DNA from: Xanthobacteraceae bacterium
Lineage (GTDB): Bacteria; Pseudomonadota; Alphaproteobacteria; Rhizobiales; Xanthobacteraceae
DNA length: 64,000 nt
Direction: 5' to 3'
NCBI GenBank assembly: GCA_019454205.1
Contig: CP075369.1
Span: 2,620,001 to 2,684,000 of the forward strand
Every line of letters starts with the position of its first letter. The stretch's first letter is position 1. Below, in pieces: positions 37,230 to 45,446 of this stretch. The translations under genes were made by a program, and so were the position numbers. The notes under the pieces were generated by a model that worked only from the letters and a program-made list of their open reading frames with translations, did not search any database and was not told where the DNA came from.

Positions 37230-38069
37230 TTATCCGCGAATGGCGCTGCGAAGGACTTGTCTGATACGGGCGAAGGACGGTCCCGGCCCTGCGCGAAGCG
37301 TGCCGCCCGCGTCGGTGCCGAAGATCAGCCCGCGCGCCGCGAAATACTCGCGCACGAGCATTGCGCCTAGCATCCCCACGAAGGCTCCGGCAATCGCGTC
37401 GCTTACATGGTGCGAATAGGTAATCACGCGGCTTGCGCCCATGCCGATCGCATAGACCCAAAGTATGGGAAGCGCGCGCGGCCACAACGCACCGAACGCG
37501 ACCAGCGCCGAGAACGCCGCCGCGGTGTGCCCCGACGGCATGCTGGCGTAGATGTTCTTCCAGGCGAACGGCACGTAATGAAATGCGTCGAGTTCGCCCG
37601 CATAGGGACGGCTGCGCCCGATCAGGCGCTTCACGATGGCGACGACAAGCCCCGTCAACCCGATCGCCGCAAGCAGGAATTGCAGCCGCACGACCACCGC
37701 CGCAAGCACGCCCTGCTGAAATGACGTGATCCTGCGCGCGCTGATCAGCGCGCAAAACAGCAGGAGAACCGCCAGCGGCCACAGAAACGCGCCCGACCAG
37801 CCGAGATGCGTAAACTTGCGAAAGAACATCACCACCCAGCCCGGCAGGTCGGCGACGCGCCTCGTTGCGGCGAGGTCGAACAGGAACATACTGGTCAGCA
37901 CCGCGCCGCCGATAACGAGCGCCGCAATCAGCCAGCGGCGGCGGAATTGCGCGCGCGCTTCGCGCCGCGAAGTCCGGTGCGTTTTACGCAATCGCTGGAA
38001 AGATGCCGCCGTGTTCGCCGCAACGCGCGCGAAGTAGCTTTTGGCTTCCCCGCTCCCGGCTTCGCTCAC
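37230..38069 (-). CDS. PAP2 family lipid phosphatase
   Basis: An integral membrane phosphatase of 279 aa with several helices. The three PAP2 motifs are visible: KRLIGRSRP, PSGHTAA and SRVITYSHHVSD. Such enzymes remove phosphate from lipids such as undecaprenyl pyrophosphate or lipid A (LpxE/LpxF). I chose a GTG start nested in the stop of the upstream ArnT-like gene (GTGA, 4-bp overlap); the long upstream extension is Arg-rich and antisense-like. Operon context suggests action on lipid A or the carrier lipid, but this is inference. Confidence 0.9.
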   Translation of the reverse strand: MSEAGSGEAKSYFARVAANTAASFQRLRKTHRTSRREARAQFRRRWLIAALVIGGAVLTSMFLFDLAATRRVADLPGWVVMFFRKFTHLGWSGAFLWPLAVLLLFCALISARRITSFQQGVLAAVVVRLQFLLAAIGLTGLVVAIVKRLIGRSRPYAGELDAFHYVPFAWKNIYASMPSGHTAAAFSALVAFGALWPRALPILWVYAIGMGASRVITYSHHVSDAIAGAFVGMLGAMLVREYFAARGLIFGTDAGGTLRAGPGPSFARIRQVLRSAIRG

Positions 38070-39787
38070 TGCGCCGCTCCGGCACGGAACAGCAACAATC
38101 CGACGCGGCGCGAATTGCCGATGGCGAAACCGTCGATGCGCGCAACGCGCTCGTAGCGCAGGTTCAGTTCCTGTGCGCGCTGCGCGAACGCACGCTCCTG
38201 CCGCGCTTCGATCAGTACCAGGCGGCATCCGCCGGGTTGCTGGAGGAAATCGGCGGCGGTGGGTGCGTCGATCAGGCGGATCGGCGCGCCGGTGAGAAAC
38301 ACAAGGCTCGCTTCATGGAAGCCCGCAGCCGCGACATTGCCGAGTTCGCAATTCTGCGCACGGATGATGCGTGCCGCCTGGAAACTCGGAAAAAGATTGG
38401 GAGCCGCCGCGATGACCCCGCCGTAGAGCGCAGCGGAAAGCAGCACCGACGCCGCGACCGCGCGAAGCGTCGCGCTCTCCGCGCCGTCGTCGCGATAGAA
38501 CCACCACGCCAGAAACGCGAGCGCGACTGCGGGCACGAGGAATGCAATTGCGAAGATGCCCGGCATACCGCCGATCCAGCGCACCGCGACGAACGCGCCG
38601 ACGCCGAGGATCAGCGGCACCGCCAGCCACCAGAACAATCCGCGCTCCAGCCACGCGCTGCGCGTCAGCTTGTTCTCGACAACGCGCGTGGCGATCAAGA
38701 GCGCAATCGCAGGGTAGAGCGGCAGCACGTAATGCGGCAGCTTGGTCGCGACCAGTTCAAACACGATCCACGACGGGATGATCCACGCCAGCAGGAAGCG
38801 GGTCGCAACCTCGCGCCGCTCGCGCCACACCGACGCGACGGCAAGCCCGGCCAGCACCGCGCCCGGCCAGAACGTCACGAAGAAAAGCAGAAGGTACGTC
38901 CCCGGCGGCGCACCGTGCGATTCCGCACCGGCGAAAATCTTGCTGAGCAAATCCTCGCTCACCGAACCCTGCACGAAGGTATTGCCTGCGCGCTGCATGA
39001 TCGCGAGGAACCACGGCGCAACGATCAGCGCGGCCCACAGCACGCCGAGGAATGGGCGCAGCAACAGGAACCAGCGCAGCGAGCGGTCGGCGATGGCGAG
39101 CACCAGCATCCCCAGTCCCACGACCATCAGGATCAGCGGACCCTTGACCAGAAAGCCGGTACCGATGGCGGTCCAGAAAACGAGCGGCAGTCCAAAGCTT
39201 CGCCATGCCGTGCGCGGACCGCCTGTATCCATGTAGGCGCGCGCCATCGCGCCCATCGCGGCAACGCAGGTCAGCAGCAAAACCGCGTCGGTTTTTGCGA
39301 GACGCGCCTCCACGCCGAGCAGGATGGACGACGCCATCATCAACCCAGCGAGCAAGGCCGCGCGCCGCGAAGCAAGCGCCAGTCCCGCCCAATAGGTAAG
39401 GAGCACCGCGGCGATGGCCGCAAGCAGCGACGGGATTCGATAGAGCCAGATCTTGCGGAGCGGATCGCGCACGCCGAGCGCCTGCCCCACCTTTACCGCC
39501 GCCGTCTGCATCCAGTAGATGCCGACCGGCTTCTTGTAGCGGACCTCGTCGTGGAAGCGGATGTCGACGTAGTCGCCGCTCTCGATCATCTGCTTCGAGG
39601 CCTGCGCGAAGCGGGACTCGTCGCGGTCGGTCGGCGGAATGGTGAGGAAGCCGGGCAGGAACGCGGCGAGGCAGACCAGGATCAGGAGCAGCGAAGCGCG
39701 CGCGTGACTCGCCGTGGCTGCATCGAGCGCGAAGCCGAAGCTCCTGCGCCACCACGCTACCGGCAACTCGTTCTGCGCTGAAACCAT
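38066..39787 (-). CDS. ArnT-like glycosyltransferase (GT-C fold, GT39/GT83 type)
   Basis: A 573-residue integral membrane enzyme with a dozen hydrophobic segments. The first periplasmic loop has the catalytic DRDESRFAQASKQM and then FHDEVRYKKPVGIYWMQ, the ArnT-type signature. These enzymes use a polyprenyl-phosphate sugar to modify lipid A or proteins on the periplasmic side. It is the first gene of the leftward operon and supplies the final transfer step expected from the GT2 and LAB-N genes. Lipid A is the likely acceptor, but protein cannot be excluded. Confidence 0.92.
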   Translation of the reverse strand: MVSAQNELPVAWWRRSFGFALDAATASHARASLLLILVCLAAFLPGFLTIPPTDRDESRFAQASKQMIESGDYVDIRFHDEVRYKKPVGIYWMQTAAVKVGQALGVRDPLRKIWLYRIPSLLAAIAAVLLTYWAGLALASRRAALLAGLMMASSILLGVEARLAKTDAVLLLTCVAAMGAMARAYMDTGGPRTAWRSFGLPLVFWTAIGTGFLVKGPLILMVVGLGMLVLAIADRSLRWFLLLRPFLGVLWAALIVAPWFLAIMQRAGNTFVQGSVSEDLLSKIFAGAESHGAPPGTYLLLFFVTFWPGAVLAGLAVASVWRERREVATRFLLAWIIPSWIVFELVATKLPHYVLPLYPAIALLIATRVVENKLTRSAWLERGLFWWLAVPLILGVGAFVAVRWIGGMPGIFAIAFLVPAVALAFLAWWFYRDDGAESATLRAVAASVLLSAALYGGVIAAAPNLFPSFQAARIIRAQNCELGNVAAAGFHEASLVFLTGAPIRLIDAPTAADFLQQPGGCRLVLIEARQERAFAQRAQELNLRYERVARIDGFAIGNSRRVGLLLFRAGAAQ

Positions 39788-39842
39788 GTTCGAACCGGAC
39801 CCGGATGCCTCGCGGCGTTTATAACTCCGGGCGGCTCCGTTT

Positions 39843-39863
39843 GCCGCCGGTCATCCCGGCGGC
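39843..39863 (-). terminator. Stem-loop just after rpmB
   Basis: GCCGCCGG and CCGGCGGC form a perfect 8-bp stem with a 5-base loop, starting a few bases after the rpmB stop. No T-run follows in the direction of rpmB transcription, so it is a weak or factor-dependent terminator at best. Confidence 0.4.
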
Positions 39864-39869
39864 CGCCCT

Positions 39870-40160
39870 TCAGGCGTTGGCGGTGAGCGCCTTGCGCACC
39901 TTGCGCTTGATCTCCAGCGCGCGCGGAGACAGTTCCGTGTCGCGAGCCTTCATCAGGAACGCATCCAGACCACCACGGTGATCGACCGACTTCAGTGCGT
40001 TGGTGCTGACGCGCAGACGCACGTTCTGCTTCAGCGCCTCGCTCTGGAGCGTGACGTTGGTCAGGTTCGGCAAAAAGCGCCGCTTAGTCTTGATGTTCGA
40101 GTGGCTGACCTTGTGGCCGACGAGCACGCCTTTGCCGGTCAGTTCGCAGCGCCGAGACAT
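39870..40160 (-). CDS. rpmB: 50S ribosomal protein L28
   Basis: A large-subunit ribosomal protein, 96 aa, very basic. The N-terminus MSRRCELTGKGVLVGHKVSHS and RRFLPNLTNV are characteristic of L28, with the long C-terminal extension (residues 65-96) seen in alphaproteobacteria. It lacks the second zinc Cys pair of some L28 paralogues (only one Cys remains). It stands alone with a strong promoter upstream. Confidence 0.98.
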   Translation of the reverse strand: MSRRCELTGKGVLVGHKVSHSNIKTKRRFLPNLTNVTLQSEALKQNVRLRVSTNALKSVDHRGGLDAFLMKARDTELSPRALEIKRKVRKALTANA

Positions 40161-40238
40161 GGTAGGTTCCTAAAAGTACGAACGGCGATGTTCCGGACGA
40201 AGGGTCCGCCGCCGCTCAAGGCTGTAAAGCGAGGCATC

Positions 40239-40267
40239 TCCATAGTGAGGGGGCCGAAAGGCGTCAA
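40239..40267 (-). promoter_or_regulatory. Sigma-70-like promoter for rpmB
   Basis: On the minus strand, TTGACG is followed after 17 bp by TATGGA, about 80 bp before the rpmB start. The near-consensus elements with optimal spacing suit a highly expressed ribosomal protein gene. Confidence 0.65.
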
Positions 40268-40426
40268 GCGAAAGGGTTTCCGGGCAGGAGCCGCCGCCGC
40301 GGAGACACAGTTCGGACGTAAAGGAACGGCACTTCCGAAGGCGATTCCCGTGCTTGCCGCCCCGATTACGCTAGAATCCACGCGATTCGCGAAATCCGGC
40401 AACCCCGCCGGGACCGAAAGAAAACC

Positions 40427-41254
40427 ATGCGCCGCACGACCCTGATCGCCAGCACGGCCCTGCTCCTCGCGGCAACTGCCTCTGCCTGGGGCCAGACCCG
40501 GCTGGACGCGAAGTATTCGGTCTATCTGACCGGCATTCCGATCGGTCAGGGTGCGGTCATTCTCGATGTCACCGAGACCGGATTTGCCGCCGCGGGCAGC
40601 GCCAAGTTCACCGGCCTGCTTCGTATGGTCGCGAAGGGTGAAGGCACCTCGACGGTCCGCGGCACGTTCGCGAACAACCGGCCGTGGAACACGATCTACA
40701 ACATGCAGTCCAACTCCACCGAACGCTCGGAGAAGGTGGACATCACCGTGCAGGCCGGCACCGTGAAGACGTTCTCGCTGGTTCCGCCGCGCAAGGGCGA
40801 GGAAGAAATCAACCGCGTGCCCGTGCTCGAAGCGCATCTTAAAAACGCGCTCGACCCAATGAGCGCCGGTCTCCTGCTCGTTGCAGGCGAAGGCGAATTG
40901 ATTTCGCCCGAAGCCTGCAACCGCACGCTCCCCATCTTCGATGCCCGCATCCGCTACGACGTGGTGCTGAGCTTCAAGAGCATCGAGAAGCTGACCAAGA
41001 AGATCGACGGCTATAACGGCCCGGTCGTGGTCTGCCAGGCGCGCTACGTTCCGGTTTCCGGGCACCGTGCCAACCACAACTCGGTGAAGGCGATGGCCGA
41101 CAACCGCGAGATCTTCATCTGGCTCGCGCCGATCGAAGGCACACGCGCGCTCGTGCCGATCAAGGTTTCGATCGGCACCACGCTTGGCACGCTGGTGGTA
41201 GAAGCCACGCAATTTCGCGCCACCCCGAACCGGCAGGCACTCTCGCCGCGCTGA
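40427..41254 (+). CDS. DUF3108 domain-containing exported protein
   Basis: A 275-residue protein with a clean signal peptide (residues 1-22, ending near SAWGQT). The mature part has the DUF3108 beta-rich fold: LDAKYSVYLTGIPIGQG at its start, which is the family signature, and the block RYDVVLSF...KIDGYNGPVVVC near the middle. DUF3108 proteins are periplasmic or outer-membrane associated, and related structures resemble lipoprotein- or LPS-handling folds, but no function is established. It diverges from rpmB and is followed by a repeat-bearing gap. Confidence 0.87.
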   Translation: MRRTTLIASTALLLAATASAWGQTRLDAKYSVYLTGIPIGQGAVILDVTETGFAAAGSAKFTGLLRMVAKGEGTSTVRGTFANNRPWNTIYNMQSNSTERSEKVDITVQAGTVKTFSLVPPRKGEEEINRVPVLEAHLKNALDPMSAGLLLVAGEGELISPEACNRTLPIFDARIRYDVVLSFKSIEKLTKKIDGYNGPVVVCQARYVPVSGHRANHNSVKAMADNREIFIWLAPIEGTRALVPIKVSIGTTLGTLVVEATQFRATPNRQALSPR

Positions 41255-41389
41255 TCGAGGCCGCGGACGCGGCTTTTAACGATTTCGTATCGGAAAATTC
41301 CGCTCCGCCGTTTCGCTTCACCCGATATGGTGGCGCTTGCCTCAAACGATCCCAGATGTGGTGAGAACAGAGTCCGAAACCTTGGCGAG

Positions 41390-41477
41390 TCAGCGATTCG
41401 GACGCGATTCGTTCGGGACTCGTTCCGTTTCTTACCGCGAACGGAAAAATTCAATTCAACTTGTCGCAAAACGAAAC
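41390..41477 (+). repeat. 88-bp direct repeat, copy A
   Basis: Aligns without gaps to copy B, 256 bp to the right, at 71 of 88 positions by my count; the first 27 bases are identical. It contains three GANTC sites, at 41395, 41406 and 41417, and a fourth site straddles its left edge at 41387-41391. It is likely one copy of a dispersed intergenic repeat. Confidence 0.85.
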
Positions 41478-41645
41478 ACTGCAAGCGTGTGAGACTCAAC
41501 GCGGAATCACGCTGCCGTGCGCACGGAAATTAACTTTCGGCCTTCCATCCGGCGTGGAAATCGCCTGCTGCGACGATGCGATTAGTGGCATGAGGCCCGT
41601 ACGAAACTACATGCTGCCGTGAACGCAGCGGGAAACCGATGCAGG

Positions 41646-41733
41646 TCAGCGATTCGGACGCGATTCGTTCGGATGCCGTTCCATTCGTTAACGGAATCCG
41701 GAAAATTCGATTCAAGTTGTAGCGAAACGAAAC
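41646..41733 (+). repeat. 88-bp direct repeat, copy B
   Basis: Same orientation and length as copy A. It contains four GANTC sites, at 41651, 41662, 41694 and 41709, and a GTTAAC core flanked by ATTC and GGAAT that makes a near-palindrome. It ends 37 bp before the helicase start codon, so it must lie in the promoter or 5' leader of that gene. Confidence 0.85.
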
Positions 41734-41770
41734 AGAAAGAGCGGAAAAGCCCCGCAACTCATCACCGGAA

Positions 41771-44761
41771 ATGCCTCCCGCCTCCTCCAGAGATTTCGCG
41801 CGGCGCGTGCACAACGTCACCGCAGTGCTCGGCCCCACCAATACGGGCAAGACGCATCTCGCGATCGACCGCATGCTCGCACATTCGAGCGGCCTGATCG
41901 GCCTGCCGCTGCGCCTGCTCGCGCGCGAGGTCTATCAGCGCTGCGTTGCGCGCGCGGGCGGGGAGAACGTAGCGCTGATCACCGGCGAGGAGCGCATCAA
42001 GCCTCCGAACCCGCGCTACTGGGTATCGACCGTCGAGGCGATGCCGGACGATCTCGATGTCGCTTTCGTCGCCATCGACGAGGTGCAGCTCGCTTCCGAT
42101 TTCGAGCGCGGCCATCTGTTCACCGACCGCATCCTCAATCGCCGCGGCCGCGAGGAAACCTGGCTGCTCGGCGCGGCGACCATGCGCGGTATACTTGGCA
42201 AGGTGTTGCCGGGCCTCGATGTGGTGCAGCGGCCCCGCCTCTCGATGCTGACCCACGCGGGCGACAAGAAGATAACGCGCCTGCCGCGGCGCTCGGCGGT
42301 GGTCGCGTTCTCCGCCGACGAAGTCTATGCGATCGCCGAACTCATCCGCCGCCAGTCGGGCGGCGCGGCCGTGGTGCTCGGCGCGCTATCGCCACGCACG
42401 AGGAATGCGCAGGTTGCGCTGTTTCAGGCCGGCGACGTCGATTATCTGGTCGCGACCGATGCCATCGGCATGGGCCTCAACCTTGATGTGGATCATGTCG
42501 CGTTCAATTCCGACCGCAAGTTCGACGGTTTCCAGTTTCGTCAGCTCTCTGCCGCAGAGATGGCGCAGATCGCAGGACGCGCGGGACGCGCACAGCGCGA
42601 CGGAACGTTCGGTACCACCGGCAAATGCGCACCGTTTGCGCCTGAGCTGATCGAGCGGCTGGAGACGCACACTTTCGAACCGGTCAAAATGTTGCAATGG
42701 CGGAATGCCGCGCTTGATTTTTCGTCGCTGCGCGCGCTCGACGCGAGCCTTGCGGAAATCCCGCAGCAAGAAGGCCTCACGCGCGCGCCGCTCGCAGGAG
42801 ACGTGATGGTGCTGGAGCGCGCCGCGCGCGATCCCGAAATCGCCGATATGGCGCAGAGCAAGGACGCCATCCGCAGGCTGTGGTCCGTATGTCAAATTCC
42901 TGACTACCGAAAAGTCGCACCCGCCGCGCATTCCGAACTCGTATTCACCCTCTATGGATTTCTGATGCGAGAGGGTACGATCCCGGCCGACTGGATTGCC
43001 GAACAGGTAGCCCTTGCCGACCGGCCCGAAGGCGACATCGACACGCTTTCGAACCGCATCGCGCAGGTTCGTACCTGGACCTTCGTGGCCAACCGCCCCG
43101 ACTGGTTACGCGAACCGGAACACTGGCAGGGTGTGACGCGGGCCGTCGAGGACAGGCTCTCCGACGCGCTTCACGAGCGCCTTGCCCAACGCTTTGTCGA
43201 CCGCCGCACCAGCGTGCTGATGCGGCGCTTACGAGAGAACACACGGTTGGAAGCCGAGATCAATCAAAGCGGCGAAGTCATCGTCGAAGGCCACATGATT
43301 GGCCGCCTGCAAGGTTTTGAATTTGCCCCCGATGCGAGCGGCGGCGGACCCGATGCGAAAGCGCTGCGCGCAGCCGCGCAGAAAGCGCTCGCGGGCGCCA
43401 TCGAACAGCGCGCGTCCGAGATCGACGCCGCGAGCGACGACAGCATCATCCTCGCGAACGACGGCGTCCTGCGCTGGAAGGGCGAACCTGTAGCGAAGCT
43501 CGCCGCGGGCGACACCGCGCTGAACCCGCGCGTGCAGTTGATCGCAGACGAACATCTCACCGGCCCCGCGCGCGACAAGGTTGCGGCGCGCCTTGAGCGC
43601 TGGCTCGCAGCGCACATCGAAAAGCTGCTCGGTCCGCTGAATGCGCTGACCAAAGCCGAAGACGTGACCGGCATGGCGCGCGGCGTCGCGTTCCAGCTTG
43701 TCGAAGCACTGGGCGTACTCGACCGCACCAACGTCGCCGACGAAGTGAAGGGCCTCGATCAGGAAGCGCGTGGCGCGCTGCGCAAATACGGCATGCGCTT
43801 CGGCGCGTATCACATCTATATCCCCGCGCTCTTGAAGCCCGCGCCGCGCCAGCTTGCGCTGCTGCTCTGGGCGCTGAAGCACGGCGGCCTTTCGCAGAAG
43901 GGCATGAGCGAATTGCCGGCGCTGGCCGCATCGGGCCGCACCTCGATCCCGAACGACAGGGAAATCCAGAAGTCGCTCTACCGCGCGGCCGGTTATCGCG
44001 TGTCGGGTACGCGCTCGGTGCGCGTCGATATTCTGGAGCGCCTCGCCGATCTCATCCGCCCCGCGATTGCGTGGAAGCCCGGTGCGCCGGGCGAGAAGCC
44101 CGCAGGCGCAATCGACGGCTTCGGTTTCACCGTCGCCGTCGGCATGACCTCGCTGGTCGGATGCTCCGGTGAAGACTTCGCGGCCGTGTTGCGTTCGCTC
44201 GGCTATCGCATGGACCGCCGCCCTGCGCCGGTCGAAGCAAAACCGGAAGACGCAAAGCCGGAAGAAACGAAAACGGAAGAAGCCAAGGCGGACGAAACTC
44301 CTGCCACGGAACCGGCGGCCGAAGTTGCACAGCCGCTCGAAGCGGCGGCGCCAACCGAGGCATCCACGACTTCGAACGACACCACCGAAACGCAGATCGC
44401 CCCGGAAGCCACGGCTTCCGCCGAACCGGCGATGATCGAAGTCTGGCGTCCGGGCCGTCCGCGTCCGGAGCGCAAGCCCGAACGCAAGCGCCCGCCGCGC
44501 AAGGAAGAAGCGAAAACCGCGGACGGCGCTCCCGCCGAGGCGGCGGCAGCATCTCCTGCGAGCGAACGCCCGCGCCATGATCGCCGCGACAAGCGCGGCA
44601 AAGACCGCAACAAGGATCGCGGCAAACGCGGTGACGGCAACGCGGCTTCGTTCAAGCCGCGTCCCGAACGGAAAGAAAAGCCGATCGACCCGAATTCGCC
44701 CTTCGCGTCGCTGCTCGCGCTGAAAGAGCGCCTCGTCGCGGACAAGAAAGACAAGGCTTGA
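41771..44761 (+). CDS. SUV3-like DEAD/DEAH-family RNA helicase with a low-complexity tail
   Basis: A 996-residue helicase related to mitochondrial SUV3, the RNA helicase of the mitochondrial degradosome. Walker A GPTNTGKTH is at residues 21-29, the DEVQ box (motif II) at 103-106 and motif VI QIAGRAGRAQR at 266-276. A conserved central and C-terminal domain runs to about residue 815. The last 180 residues are disordered: first Ala/Glu/Pro/Thr-rich, then Lys/Arg/Asp-rich, a likely RNA-binding tail. The stop overlaps the start of an S4 RNA-binding gene by 4 bp. A role in RNA turnover is inferred. Confidence 0.9.
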   Translation: MPPASSRDFARRVHNVTAVLGPTNTGKTHLAIDRMLAHSSGLIGLPLRLLAREVYQRCVARAGGENVALITGEERIKPPNPRYWVSTVEAMPDDLDVAFVAIDEVQLASDFERGHLFTDRILNRRGREETWLLGAATMRGILGKVLPGLDVVQRPRLSMLTHAGDKKITRLPRRSAVVAFSADEVYAIAELIRRQSGGAAVVLGALSPRTRNAQVALFQAGDVDYLVATDAIGMGLNLDVDHVAFNSDRKFDGFQFRQLSAAEMAQIAGRAGRAQRDGTFGTTGKCAPFAPELIERLETHTFEPVKMLQWRNAALDFSSLRALDASLAEIPQQEGLTRAPLAGDVMVLERAARDPEIADMAQSKDAIRRLWSVCQIPDYRKVAPAAHSELVFTLYGFLMREGTIPADWIAEQVALADRPEGDIDTLSNRIAQVRTWTFVANRPDWLREPEHWQGVTRAVEDRLSDALHERLAQRFVDRRTSVLMRRLRENTRLEAEINQSGEVIVEGHMIGRLQGFEFAPDASGGGPDAKALRAAAQKALAGAIEQRASEIDAASDDSIILANDGVLRWKGEPVAKLAAGDTALNPRVQLIADEHLTGPARDKVAARLERWLAAHIEKLLGPLNALTKAEDVTGMARGVAFQLVEALGVLDRTNVADEVKGLDQEARGALRKYGMRFGAYHIYIPALLKPAPRQLALLLWALKHGGLSQKGMSELPALAASGRTSIPNDREIQKSLYRAAGYRVSGTRSVRVDILERLADLIRPAIAWKPGAPGEKPAGAIDGFGFTVAVGMTSLVGCSGEDFAAVLRSLGYRMDRRPAPVEAKPEDAKPEETKTEEAKADETPATEPAAEVAQPLEAAAPTEASTTSNDTTETQIAPEATASAEPAMIEVWRPGRPRPERKPERKRPPRKEEAKTADGAPAEAAAASPASERPRHDRRDKRGKDRNKDRGKRGDGNAASFKPRPERKEKPIDPNSPFASLLALKERLVADKKDKA

Positions 44762-45039
44762 ACGCGGCGGCGGCCCTGTCGCAACGCCTCGACCGCTGGC
44801 TCTGGCATGCGCGTGTCGTCAAAACCCGCACGCTGGCATCCACCCTCGTCGCGGACGGCTTTGTCCGCGTGAACGGTTGCCGCGCGGAAGCACCCGCGCA
44901 GGCCGTGAAACCCGGCGACGTGCTGACCATCGCTCTGCCCGCCCGCGTCCGCGTGCTGAAGGTGACGGGCATATTGCCGCGCCGGGCTGACGCCAGCGCC
45001 GCCAGACACATCTATGAGAGTGTGGGCGCGCAGGGCTGA
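44758..45039 (+). CDS. S4 domain RNA-binding protein (Hsp15-like)
   Basis: A 93-residue protein with an S4 fold: QRLDRWLWHARVVKTRTLA in the N-terminal half and the strand FVRVNGCRAEA. It matches the Hsp15 group, which in E. coli rescues 50S subunits that carry a stranded peptidyl-tRNA; alphaproteobacterial members are shorter. It starts with TTG inside the stop of the helicase gene (TTGA) and is thus coupled to it, suggesting a joint role in RNA or ribosome quality control. Confidence 0.9.
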   Translation: MNAAAALSQRLDRWLWHARVVKTRTLASTLVADGFVRVNGCRAEAPAQAVKPGDVLTIALPARVRVLKVTGILPRRADASAARHIYESVGAQG

Positions 45040-45110
45040 TGCCGCGCTTGCGCGCTTGGCAAAGGTGAGTCGCTGCGCTACTGCGCTCCCCGCTATATCC
45101 GGGCGATCCA

Positions 45111-45446
45111 ATGACCTACGTCGTCAACGACAAGTGCATCCGCTGCAAATACATGGACTGCGTGGAAGTGTGTCCGGTGGACTGCTTCTACGAAGGCGAG
45201 AACATGCTCGTCATCCACCCCGACGAGTGCATCGACTGCGGCGTGTGCGAGCCGGAATGCCCGGCCGACGCGATCAAGCCCGACACCGTGCCGGGCCTGG
45301 AGAAGTGGATTTCGCTAAACGCGGAATACGCCAAGCAGTGGCCCAACATCACGATCAAGCGCGACGCTCCCTCCGACGCCGACGAGTGGCAGGGCGTCGA
45401 GGGCAAGGAGCAGTATTTCTCCGAAAAGCCCGGCGAAGGGGATTAG
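45111..45446 (+). CDS. fdxA: 7Fe-type ferredoxin FdxA
   Basis: A 111-residue ferredoxin carrying one [3Fe-4S] and one [4Fe-4S] cluster. Nine cysteines lie at 9, 12, 17, 21, 25, 40, 43, 46 and 50, exactly the spacing of Azotobacter ferredoxin I shifted by one, where C8/C16/C49 bind the 3Fe cluster and C20/C39/C42/C45 the 4Fe cluster. The long C-terminal extension after residue 60 is also typical. It transfers electrons in the cytosol; its partners are unknown. The pair fdxA-carD is common in this order. Confidence 0.97.
   Translation: MTYVVNDKCIRCKYMDCVEVCPVDCFYEGENMLVIHPDECIDCGVCEPECPADAIKPDTVPGLEKWISLNAEYAKQWPNITIKRDAPSDADEWQGVEGKEQYFSEKPGEGD

Larger units (their letters stand above)
41255..41770. 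other. 516-bp gap with direct repeats and a GANTC cluster
   Basis: No credible protein gene. Two short frames in this region read through the direct repeats (listed separately) and share residues only because the repeats are in the same phase. Eleven GANTC sites fall between 41370 and 41713: at 41370, 41387, 41395, 41406, 41417, 41493, 41504, 41651, 41662, 41694 and 41709. GANTC is the target of the alphaproteobacterial methylase CcrM. Base composition is lower in GC than the flanking genes. The region forms the leader or promoter of the SUV3-like helicase gene. Confidence 0.8.

Noticed and set aside
38003..39781. 592-codon frame antisense to the ArnT-like gene
   Set aside because: Arg/Glu/Gln-rich composition without membrane segments or motifs; mirror of codon usage in the real gene.
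41327..41533. 68-codon frame through repeat copy A
   Set aside because: Similarity to the frame in copy B follows from the DNA repeat itself; mismatches show no codon-phase bias.
41619..41897. 92-codon frame through repeat copy B into the helicase gene
   Set aside because: Same reason, and it runs out of frame into a secure gene.
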